Assembly (NCBI GenBank): GCA_049322335.1
Contig: JBMORL010000108.1
Location: 1 to 64,000, forward strand
Reading direction: 5' to 3'
DNA: 64,000 bases
Source: JBMORL01 sp049322335
GTDB taxonomy: Bacteria > Bacteroidota > Bacteroidia > Flavobacteriales_D > UBA2798
Shown here: one piece after another, positions 57,429 to 64,000 of the stretch
How the letters are laid out: every line of letters starts with the position of its first letter
How positions within the stretch are numbered: position 1 is the stretch's first letter
Position numbers and translations under genes: made by a program
Notes under the pieces: model-generated
Told to the model about the DNA's origin: nothing
Databases searched by the model: none
Seen by the model: the letters and a program-made list of their open reading frames with translations, nothing else

Positions 57429-58059
57429 TCTTCGCGCTTTAATTCATTTGTAAATGATCCGTCTTCGCTTTTATGGTAATAGAGTATTCCCTCATGCACA
57501 AAAAAATACTGAGGTTTACAACGGTGATGACCGGAGGTTTTGCAGTTGCATTTTTCATCTTTCCGGAGATCTTTTACCTTCTCTGGATACATTTTGAGTG
57601 TGTCGTTTTCCAAGCGCCATGTTCCTGATGTTTCTGTTTTTCCAAGAGAAGTTAGTGTATAGGTGGCCGTATATTTCCCGTTTTTCTTAAGTTTCAGGTC
57701 AGTGATAAGTGCGTGTTTTCCGTCTGCATTAATAATACTTTTGTATTNNNNNNNNNNNNNNNNNNNNNNNNNNNNNNNNNNNNNNNNNNNNNNNNNNNNN
57801 NNNNNNNNNNNNNNNNNNNNNNNNNNNNNNNNNNNNNNNNNNNNNNNGTTCCTGATGTTTCTGTTTTTCCAAGAGAAGTTAGTGTATAGGTGGCCGTATA
57901 TTTCCCGTTTTTCTTAAGTTTCAGGTCAGTGATAAGTGCGTGTTTTCCGTCTGCATTAATAATACTTTTGTATTTACCGGGTTTTACAGATAAATCCGTT
58001 TCTGCATCAGCTAAAACAGGCAATAAAAACAAAAACAGGCTGGTTTTTAACATATTCAA
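57425..58059 (-). CDS. small exported protein, artificially split by an assembly gap
   Basis: Read across the 100-N gap, this is interrupted. However, the 127 bp on each side of the gap are identical. Removing the gap and one copy restores a single 135-residue frame: signal peptide (1-~18, ending VLADA), a beta-rich domain with ...K-N-G-K-Y-T-A-T-Y-T...T-E-T-S-G-T-W-R-L-E-N-D-T-L-K-M-Y-P, then a cysteine/histidine segment (KCNCKTSGHHRCK). The first half resembles lipocalin-like or NlpE-like small barrels. The C-x-C...H-H-x-C cluster could bind metal (inference). It overlaps the downstream gene by 4 bp. Confidence 0.75.
57621..57747. repeat. 127-bp duplicate left of the assembly gap
   Basis: Base-for-base identical to 57848-57974 on the other side of the N run. 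A shared end of exactly 127 bp is what adjacent contigs of a k=127 de Bruijn assembly would show. Confidence 0.85.
57748..57847. other. 100-N scaffold gap
   Basis: A run of exactly 100 N, a conventional placeholder for a gap of unknown size. Given the identical 127-bp flanks, the true gap is probably negative (overlapping contigs). Confidence 0.97.
57848..57974. repeat. 127-bp duplicate right of the assembly gap
   Basis: Second copy of the contig-end overlap described at 57621-57747. It encodes residues about 29-70 of the split gene. Confidence 0.85.
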
Positions 58060-58133
58060 TGTTACGAAAAATATCCGGGTTTTACAATAATTTTTGACTT
58101 TCTCTGTATATTTATAACATGATAACTAATGTT

Positions 58134-58793
58134 ATGCGAAAACTGGCGTTGTTTTTTGGGATTTTCTGTCTCTGTATTCCGGTAACTGCCGAAATCAACA
58201 TGGGATGGAGCGTGGAAGGGCTTACTGTAAAAGCGGATATTGTAGCCTCAGGAACTATTTTCAGCATCGACTCCACGGCCAAAACAAAAGGCGGAGATCG
58301 TTTGCTAACCTGCGGTATGAAAGTCACCAAATGGTTTAAAGGCGAAGAAAAAACCGATACGATTTATTTCGGGGCGAATCAGCATTATACTATCAACACA
58401 TTTTATCAAATGAAAGAAAAAGAAGTGATGGTGTTTTTGGAAACAACCATTCAGGCAATGATATTTAAGGGAAATAATTTTAATAAATGGGCGCTGCAAA
58501 ATGTTTGGGGAAATGACCCGCTGGTGATTGATATGGAAAAAATAAACAAACAGATTTTTTGTGCCAGCACTTTTAAACTCGTTAAAGATAAATACGAACT
58601 GGAACAAACCATTAACTATACATTACAACAACTGGAAAAATACCTGCGCAACCATAAAAAAGAAGAAATTAAAATTCAGTTTCTTGAAACTCCGTGGGAC
58701 TCTGAAGCTCACCGCGTGTTAGATTCCGGCAGTGCCTGTTTTTTGTATGTTCCTCATTTTTTGTTTCCGAAATCCGAAACGCGGGATAAATGA
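58134..58793 (+). CDS. exported protein of unknown function
   Basis: A 219-residue protein with a signal peptide (1-~19, ending CIPVTAE). Residues ~30-110 follow the pattern A-D-I-V-A-S-G-T-I...V-T-K-W-F-K-G...I-Y-F...K-E-K-E-V-M-V-F-L. This is reminiscent of the small beta-barrel (TIMP/NTR-like) domains seen in many exported bacterial proteins. Its C-terminus is helical. The in-frame ATG at 58119 is an alternative start. The stop overlaps the next ATG (ATGA), so the two form an operon. Confidence 0.78.
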   Translation: MRKLALFFGIFCLCIPVTAEINMGWSVEGLTVKADIVASGTIFSIDSTAKTKGGDRLLTCGMKVTKWFKGEEKTDTIYFGANQHYTINTFYQMKEKEVMVFLETTIQAMIFKGNNFNKWALQNVWGNDPLVIDMEKINKQIFCASTFKLVKDKYELEQTINYTLQQLEKYLRNHKKEEIKIQFLETPWDSEAHRVLDSGSACFLYVPHFLFPKSETRDK

Positions 58794-60004
58794 AAAAGAT
58801 TTTCTCTTTTGTTCTCTTTCTTTTTGCCATTGTTTCCTACTCCCAGGAATACATTATTACTACCCGTTCTGCTGTTTACGAAACCATGCTCACTACCCGC
58901 GAATCGGTAGTGAAAAATCTTGAAAATGAAATAGCGTTGCGCAGGTATTATAACAGCCTGCTGGTAATTAAAGATGACGCAGGGAATGATACCTGCCGTT
59001 TGTTTACCGCCCACGAAAAAACATTTCTTGCCTATCTCACCGGTGACTATAAAAGTATTTTGGAAAGAATAAAAAGCGGAAATGATCTTCACCAGTCGTT
59101 GCGCTTTGCCAAATGCAACAATAACGGCAACTGCCCCTGTGCCAACGAATACATTTACGACAGTCTTTTTGTTCGATCAGTTGATTTGCTGGCCGAAAAA
59201 GAGAGGAGCATCCGCGAAAAGATCGAAAAAGACCACTCGCTTTCATCTGAAGAAGAAAAACTGCTGGCCATTCATCTGAAATCATGCGTGGCATATTGCC
59301 GGCTTGAAAATTTTGATGGGGAAAAAATGAAAACGGAAGCCGATACTTTTTTGATGCATGCAAAGGATCCTTCTTTCCGAAAATATGTTCCGGCTTATAT
59401 TTATCCTTCTTATAAAACTTCATTATTGGGTTTTGGAGCCGGGTTTCATTTGGGATATAACGCAATGCTGGGCGAAACCGGGAACTATTTTCGCGGGTTT
59501 GTTGGTCAGCAGGCCAACGTAGAAATTTCTGTAAAAAAAATCTATTTCAAATCCGATTTTATGTTCAGTTCAGGGAAAAAGCTGAAACAGGGTTTTACCT
59601 GGAACGGGTTTGATTTTACCACCGATTCGGTTGCTTTTATGATGGGATTTCAGCTGTTTGGCGGATATGCGGTGGCAGACAACGAACGGATTAAAGTAAC
59701 TCCTTTTGCCGGAATCACCAATGCGAGTTTCAGTTTATCCGGAAATTCGAGAAATATGGTTTTTGCTACAAGCTATGCCGGTGGAGTGGATGTGGATTAT
59801 AAATTTTTTCTTTATCGCTTTTACAATGATTACCAGGATTTGTTTTCCAATCCCTATAATAAATCGTGCTGGTTTTTGAGATTAAGGCTGGCATATTATC
59901 ATCTGCCTGCCGAGGATAGTCGTTTTTCGGGCGCAGGTTTGTTTATCGGTGCAGGAGTCGGGTTTCATATTAATCGTGCGAAGAAAGTGGAACAGAATGA
60001 ATAA
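58790..60004 (+). CDS. exported protein with probable outer-membrane barrel C-terminus
   Basis: A 404-residue protein with a signal peptide (1-~19, ending VSYSQ). It has a helical N-terminal half with a cysteine cluster (C-N-N-N-G-N-C-P-C-A, about 110-119). The C-terminal half (about 205-400) is made of alternating strands (LLGFGAGFHLGYNAML, MFSSGKKLKQGFTWNGF, FLRLRLAYYHLP, FIGAGVGFHINRAKK) resembling an outer-membrane beta-barrel. No named family. It is coupled to the upstream gene by a 4-bp overlap; the two probably act together. Confidence 0.75.
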   Translation: MKKIFSFVLFLFAIVSYSQEYIITTRSAVYETMLTTRESVVKNLENEIALRRYYNSLLVIKDDAGNDTCRLFTAHEKTFLAYLTGDYKSILERIKSGNDLHQSLRFAKCNNNGNCPCANEYIYDSLFVRSVDLLAEKERSIREKIEKDHSLSSEEEKLLAIHLKSCVAYCRLENFDGEKMKTEADTFLMHAKDPSFRKYVPAYIYPSYKTSLLGFGAGFHLGYNAMLGETGNYFRGFVGQQANVEISVKKIYFKSDFMFSSGKKLKQGFTWNGFDFTTDSVAFMMGFQLFGGYAVADNERIKVTPFAGITNASFSLSGNSRNMVFATSYAGGVDVDYKFFLYRFYNDYQDLFSNPYNKSCWFLRLRLAYYHLPAEDSRFSGAGLFIGAGVGFHINRAKKVEQNE

Positions 60005-60272
60005 AACTTATTAAAATTTCATTTAGTTTCTTATTCCGTTTAGCAAGTAATACCAAACTAATTTATTAAACCCAAATTTTGCAATGAAAAATTTGCCAAA
60101 GGCCGATGGAAACTGCGTTTCATTCGGGGTTAAAACCGGATATGTTTCTTTTTGATAATCTTCTGCGCATTACTATATTACAATCCTAATACATAAACCG
60201 GGGCCTGGTATTATGCCGAATGAAATTCTTTTAAAAAAACAAACCATGATAAATTTCACTTCGGTATAAAAT
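60005..60272. other. intergenic repeat-rich region between convergent genes
   Basis: A 268-bp region holding dispersed element copy 2 and a second inverted pair: gccgaatgaaatt (60215-60227) and aatttcacttcggt (60252-60265), which could form a weak 3' hairpin for the antiporter gene. No coding sequence or tRNA recognised. Confidence 0.6.
60067..60203 (+). repeat. three-hairpin dispersed element, copy 2
   Basis: Second copy of the element at 27145-27290. The core caatgaaaaatttgccaaag and the following ~22 nt are identical. The first stem is shorter and the outer 12-bp stem is partly degenerate. It lies 62 bp after a plus-strand gene, in the same orientation as copy 1. Flanking inverted segments taatacca (60048-60055) and tggtatta (60206-60213) enclose it. 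Confidence 0.8.
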
Positions 60273-62564
60273 CTAGGGCTTTATTATAAGAGTTGATGGC
60301 GTATGAGACAACCACACACTTTGCGTTTCAATAGCTTTTTTCCAGCTGTCAATACTGATCACCATCAAATCCTGTTGTTCGAGAAACTGTTTTTCTATTT
60401 TTCTTTCGGAATAAAGGGCGATATGATTGGGGGCGGTTTGTTCGATGGAACGAATTGTTTCTTTTAGCTCGGCATTTTGTTTTATCACCCCGGTAGCATC
60501 AAGAATAATTACCTGGGCATCGCTGTTGTGAATAAATTTCTGAGCATAAATAAGTAAAAAACTATCGCTGATGGAAAAAACAGGAATAAATATTTTTTCT
60601 GTTTTCTGAAGTTCTTTATCTACCAATACACCCACGGGAACTTTTGCGTTTTTCAACACCTGTTTAATGCTGTCGTCAAACAGTGTGTTTTCAAATAATT
60701 TTTCTTTCCCGGTAAGTGTGTCGTATAATTTATCGGGCATTATGATTTTAGTGGTAAAGCCAAGAATTTTTCCCAGTAACGTTCCTTCAAAAACCGATCG
60801 TCCTACTCCCACCATCAGCAAATCAAAATTTCCTGTATTGGCCGTCTCGGTAATTTCTTTATCCACATCCTGCGATGGTTTGAATAACGTAATTACGGGA
60901 AGATTTAATTTTTTTGCTTCTGACTTTACGGGCAAAAAACTTTCCTTTTCAAACTCCTGCCGGTTAAACTGGTTGAGCTCATTGGCAGGCGAGAGGTGCA
61001 TAGCGGTGACACTGGAACCTGAAGAAGATTTTTTCACCAGTCCACTGGCCAGGCGCAACATTGATTTTCCCTTGTCGGCACTCCCGAACGAGATAAGAAT
61101 TTTGTATTTCCCCGTTTGTCCCATTTCTTCCATTTCTGCCGGTGTTTTCTTTTCGGGAAACCATTTGTTGATGAAATGAAGGGCCGGGCCGGTCATGAAT
61201 GTAGTTATAAGTGCCATGATCACCATCATCGTAAATACCTCGGTAGTTAGTACGCCAAGTTCCAGTCCGATGTTCAACACCACCAGTTCCATCAAACCTC
61301 TTGTGTTCATTAATGCACCAATGATCATGCTGTCGCGCCAGCTTTGACCCACAAATCTTGCTGAAAAAGCGCTGCCGAAAAATTTACCGGTAACAGCTAC
61401 TGCAATAATAAGCAAGCATATTTCCCACATATAAATATCATTGAGTGCACCCACCTGTGTTTTCAATCCTGTATAAACAAAAAACAAAGGCAGTAATAAT
61501 ACCATCGAAACGTCTTCTACTTTTTCAATAAAAATGCTTCTGAAATTCATATTGGAAGGCATTATCACTCCTGCCATAAACGCTCCGAACAATGCGTGTA
61601 TGCCAATTATTTCTGTTACCCACGAAGACACCAGCAGTGTTATAAAAAACATGGCCACCACGGGTTTGCTCAGGCTTTCACGGTTGGAATAAATATCACC
61701 CACTTTTTTCAGAAAGGGCTGAACCATTTTCCACATCAGCACTACATAAGCAATGGCCATCAGGATAGTAGTGAGCGAGCTTACCACCGTTCCGGCTTTA
61801 ACAATGGCAATAACAGCTGCGAGAATACACCATGCCGTTATATCATCAGCAGCGGCACAGGTAATAACAATTGCCCCGATTTTTGTTTTGGATAAGCCGC
61901 GTTCCTGTACAATACGGGCGAGCACCGGAAAAGCAGTAATGCTCATAGCTATTCCCAGGAAAAGTGCAAAGGAAAGAAAGTTGATATTGTCGGGAACAAA
62001 ATTTCCGTAAATATCAAGACTGCCATACATAAAATAAGCAAGTCCCATACCCAGTGCAAAAGGGAAAATGATGCTGGCATGGCTGATGACCACGGCATCG
62101 TTGGCGCGGTTTTTTAATACTTTCAGGTCGAGTTCCATGCCGATAACGAACATAAACAGAATCAATCCGATCTGGCTGAGGAACTGAAGATTTCCCAATG
62201 AGTTGACAGGAAAAAGGAACTCCGAAAACTCAGGAAAGTGCATTCCTATAAATGATGGCCCGAGAAAAATACCGGCAATAATTTCACCAATAACCGTGGG
62301 TTGGCCTATTTTTTTGCAGATAAACCCAAAGGCGCGGGCCGTTAGAATAATGGTAATAATCTGCAAAAGCAGTATGGCCAGCGGATGAGTGATGTTGTGC
62401 AGGTAGGTTTCTTTCACCTGCTCCCAAAACGTTACGGGAGTTTTGGCAATAATATCTATCGCTTTTTCTCCCTCCAGCGATCCGCCCTCAAGGATAATAA
62501 AATACATCAGCAGGGAAAAACCACCGATAGTGACGATATAGAAAACCAGGTTTTTTAGTTTCAT
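60273..62564 (-). CDS. Kef/CPA2-type cation:proton antiporter with C-terminal USP-like domains
   Basis: A 763-residue protein. An N-terminal helix (about 7-26) and short loop precede a 12-13-helix Na+/H+ exchanger (CPA2) domain (about 55-470). Conserved blocks are GEIIAGIFLGPSFIG, GLILFMFVIGMELD, ITAFPVLARIVQERG, ITCAAADDITAWCILA and MNTRGLMELVVLNIGLELG. After residue ~490 the cytoplasmic tail has two tandem universal-stress-protein-like modules (YKILISFGSADKG; LLMVGVGRSVFEGTLLGKILG). The double-Asp in the exchanger site (A-D-D) indicates electroneutral or K+/H+-type exchange. A TATCTTTG box (62582-62589, minus) lies 17 nt upstream. The tail suggests nucleotide regulation. Confidence 0.93.
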   Translation of the reverse strand: MKLKNLVFYIVTIGGFSLLMYFIILEGGSLEGEKAIDIIAKTPVTFWEQVKETYLHNITHPLAILLLQIITIILTARAFGFICKKIGQPTVIGEIIAGIFLGPSFIGMHFPEFSEFLFPVNSLGNLQFLSQIGLILFMFVIGMELDLKVLKNRANDAVVISHASIIFPFALGMGLAYFMYGSLDIYGNFVPDNINFLSFALFLGIAMSITAFPVLARIVQERGLSKTKIGAIVITCAAADDITAWCILAAVIAIVKAGTVVSSLTTILMAIAYVVLMWKMVQPFLKKVGDIYSNRESLSKPVVAMFFITLLVSSWVTEIIGIHALFGAFMAGVIMPSNMNFRSIFIEKVEDVSMVLLLPLFFVYTGLKTQVGALNDIYMWEICLLIIAVAVTGKFFGSAFSARFVGQSWRDSMIIGALMNTRGLMELVVLNIGLELGVLTTEVFTMMVIMALITTFMTGPALHFINKWFPEKKTPAEMEEMGQTGKYKILISFGSADKGKSMLRLASGLVKKSSSGSSVTAMHLSPANELNQFNRQEFEKESFLPVKSEAKKLNLPVITLFKPSQDVDKEITETANTGNFDLLMVGVGRSVFEGTLLGKILGFTTKIIMPDKLYDTLTGKEKLFENTLFDDSIKQVLKNAKVPVGVLVDKELQKTEKIFIPVFSISDSFLLIYAQKFIHNSDAQVIILDATGVIKQNAELKETIRSIEQTAPNHIALYSERKIEKQFLEQQDLMVISIDSWKKAIETQSVWLSHTPSTLIIKP

Positions 62565-62581
62565 TTCCGGATTACATAATG

Positions 62582-62589
62582 CAAAGATA
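62582..62589 (-). promoter_or_regulatory. -7 box for the antiporter gene
   Basis: The minus strand reads TATCTTTG, matching TAnnTTTG, 17 nt upstream of the ATG at 62564. No exact -33 TTTG. Confidence 0.4.
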
Positions 62590-62671
62590 ATGGCAATTTG
62601 CGCAGGGGATTATCCGGTTTCACAGAAAGAAAATAAAATGTAATAAGCCCGGAAAAAACTGTAACAAAAAA

Positions 62672-63382
62672 TCAGGTGGTCTTATTCCTGAACTCATGGG
62701 CGTAGTTTTCACTCAGCACAATTCTTTTTTCATCATTACCCGGAAGCGAAAGAATGATTTCATTGTGTGCAAAAAAACGTATGGCTCTGAGAGCGATAAT
62801 GTCTTTTTTATTGACCCGGCAAAAAAGGTGAGCGGGTAGTTCCCCAAGCAACTCATCGAAGGAAATGTTTTTAAGAGTGAGCACCTGGCCGTTCTGTAAA
62901 AAAGCTGATTTATCCCTTTTCTCAGGTTCTGAAGTAGTGATATACAAAAGCTGATTGAAATACAGTATGGTTTTTCCTTTGCTGGTGTTTACCTGGATAA
63001 ATTCTTTTTCTTTTTTTTCGGAAAGAAATCGTTTTTCCGCCCTTTTTAAAGCTTTTTCCAGCCGGTCGGCTTTTATGGGTTTACGGATATAATCAATTGC
63101 GTCTACTTCAAATGCTTCGGCAGCATATTCTTTGTAGGCAGTGGTAAATATCACCGGTTTTCCCTTCAGCAATTGGGCAACCTGCAATCCATTCATTCCG
63201 GGCATTTCCACATCCAGGATACACAGGTCGAAATCATATTGATTGATTTCGTTGACGAATTTCAGGGGGTCGTTGTATGATTTCACTACTTCCACACCCG
63301 GAAACTGTTCGCACATCATCCGCAGGTAGGTGAGTCCCGGTAGTTCGTCATCCAGCAATATGCACCTGAGCTTTGTGTTCAA
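62672..63382 (-). CDS. LytTR-family response regulator
   Basis: A 236-residue regulator. The receiver domain (1-~120) has the acidic pair D11-D12, phosphoacceptor Asp57 (LCILDVEMPGMNG) and the switch FTTAYKEYAAEAFE with K in IRKPIKADRL. The C-terminal LytTR DNA-binding domain (about 135-235) contains FIQVNTSKGKTILYFNQLLYI, HLFCRVNKKDIIALRAI and a final LPGNDEKRIVLSENYAHEF. It begins with TTG at 63382, 35 bp inside the kinase gene; no better start was seen. It acts with the adjacent kinase. Confidence 0.93.
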   Translation of the reverse strand: MNTKLRCILLDDELPGLTYLRMMCEQFPGVEVVKSYNDPLKFVNEINQYDFDLCILDVEMPGMNGLQVAQLLKGKPVIFTTAYKEYAAEAFEVDAIDYIRKPIKADRLEKALKRAEKRFLSEKKEKEFIQVNTSKGKTILYFNQLLYITTSEPEKRDKSAFLQNGQVLTLKNISFDELLGELPAHLFCRVNKKDIIALRAIRFFAHNEIILSLPGNDEKRIVLSENYAHEFRNKTT

Positions 63383-64000
63383 TTAAATTTATTTTTAAAT
63401 GAGCGATATATACATCATTTTCTGTAAACTGGTCGAGCTGATAATTGTTTTTATAAATGATATCCAGCCGCTTTTTCAGGTTTATTTTTCCAAATCCTCC
63501 TTTTTCTTTTTTCATAACAGGTTTTTGGCTCACCTTGTTTGAAACAGTAAGATAAAACCGGCCGTCTTTGAGCTCAAATACCACCGATATAAACGATTCA
63601 GCGCTTTGAAGATCGGCATGCTTAAATGCATTCTCAATCAAATCTACCGTAATTAACGGGGCCACCAGTTTTTGTTCATAGAAGATATCATCTTCCTTTA
63701 CATTGTTTTTTATTCTCAGGTCAAAAAGCGGACTCACCTTCAGCCGGTTGATTTCGATAAGGCTTAATGCAAATTCTATTTCTTCTTTTGGTGAAACAAA
63801 CCGCTGGTCGCTTTCATATAAAATATAATCCAATACATTCGACAATTTATCCAGCGCATAATAAGTTTGATAGGCGTGAGATTGAATGGAGTTAAGTGTG
63901 TTTTTAAATAAATGCGGATTGAGTTTATATTTGATGGTTTCCAGTTCCATCGCATTCATCTTTAATTCCAGTTCCCGGTATCTTTTGTCTATTTCTTCTT
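63348..64000 (-). CDS. LytS-like sensor histidine kinase (5' end outside window)
   Basis: At least 217 codons remain open to the window edge, so this is a partial gene. A coiled-coil linker (EEIDKRYRELELKM) leads to the His_kinase phosphoacceptor block K-L-N-P-H-L-F-K-N-T-L-N-S-I. The N-box D-L-I-E-N-A-F-K-H-A and the G-box G-G-F-G-K-I-N-L-K-K-R-L complete the ATPase domain. The input domain is not visible. The stop lies 35 bp beyond the response-regulator start, so the two are translationally coupled as a LytS/LytR pair; the target is unknown. Confidence 0.92.
   Translation of the reverse strand, partial: EEIDKRYRELELKMNAMELETIKYKLNPHLFKNTLNSIQSHAYQTYYALDKLSNVLDYILYESDQRFVSPKEEIEFALSLIEINRLKVSPLFDLRIKNNVKEDDIFYEQKLVAPLITVDLIENAFKHADLQSAESFISVVFELKDGRFYLTVSNKVSQKPVMKKEKGGFGKINLKKRLDIIYKNNYQLDQFTENDVYIAHLKINLIEHKAQVHIAG

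Noticed and set aside
57663..57917. Plus-strand reading frames across the N run
   Set aside because: They contain 34 unknown residues and duplicate each other because of the 127-bp contig overlap. They are antisense to the reconstructed gene.

Overview
The window is a near-contiguous 64 kb stretch of a Bacteroidota chromosome, most likely from a draft or metagenome-assembled genome. Evidence for the phylum: five exported proteins end in a Por/T9SS type A sorting domain; a GldF-GldG protein is present; one gene encodes SprB-type repeats; bshB1 (bacillithiol) is present; base composition is AT-rich; Shine-Dalgarno sites are weak; and many genes are preceded by the Bacteroidota -7 box TAnnTTTG, several with a TTTG -33 box about 18-20 nt upstream. 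I cannot name the genus. No tRNA, rRNA, CRISPR array, prophage, intact transposase or recognisable anti-phage locus was seen.

Layout. 1-9.7 kb: yidD, a VTT-type membrane protein, a T9SS cargo protein, a secreted serpin, a lipoprotein, an SRPBCC-SDR gene pair, and a large TPR/membrane/SpoIIE-type phosphatase. 9.7-15.3 kb (minus strand): dnaN, a DUF4340 protein, a fused gldF-gldG, and an ACT-domain protein. 15.3-18.8 kb: the dapA-lysC-lysA lysine operon, divergent from the ACT gene. 18.9-25.6 kb: a TonB-dependent receptor, a LuxR-type response regulator, a SiaC/DUF1987 protein, ribH with a TPR protein, and recF with a DUF721 gene. 25.7-32.3 kb: a duplicated-domain T9SS protein, a zinc-ribbon membrane protein, a secreted protein, prfC, a CAP-domain protein and rpmH. 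32.5-40.4 kb: a dihydrolipoyl-dehydrogenase-like flavoprotein without the redox cysteines, an ABC exporter, a LamG/SprB-repeat T9SS protein, a methyltransferase and sod. 40.5-49.3 kb: mostly exported proteins of unknown role, including a 1221-residue WG-repeat protein and two T9SS proteins. 49.6-55.3 kb (minus strand): a ccmB-ccmC-ccmD-ccmE-ccmF cytochrome c maturation operon behind a RelE/ParE-type toxin-antitoxin pair. 55.4-64 kb: a peroxidase-bshB1 pair, four uncharacterised exported proteins, a Kef-type antiporter, and a LytS/LytR-like two-component pair cut by the window end.

How genes work together. The clear pathway units are lysine synthesis (dapA, lysC, lysA, possibly with the ACT protein), heme delivery for cytochrome c (ccmBCDEF; ccmA, ccmG and ccmH are not in the window), thiol redox defence (bacillithiol deacetylase with a peroxidase, plus SOD), replication and repair (dnaN, recF), and translation (rpmH, prfC). 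A SpoIIE phosphatase and a SiaC-like protein are both present but 13 kb apart.

The most unusual layer is repetitive DNA. Several families of short, degenerate, phrase-like repeats lie at gene 3' ends and often supply the last codons and the stop. One such palindrome lies in frame inside the SpoIIE-domain gene. A ~145-bp three-hairpin element occurs twice (27.1 and 60.1 kb), and another ~105-bp repeat occurs twice (45.8 and 49.5 kb). The 100-N gap at 57.7 kb is flanked by an exact 127-bp duplication. It looks like an assembly overlap and artificially splits one gene.
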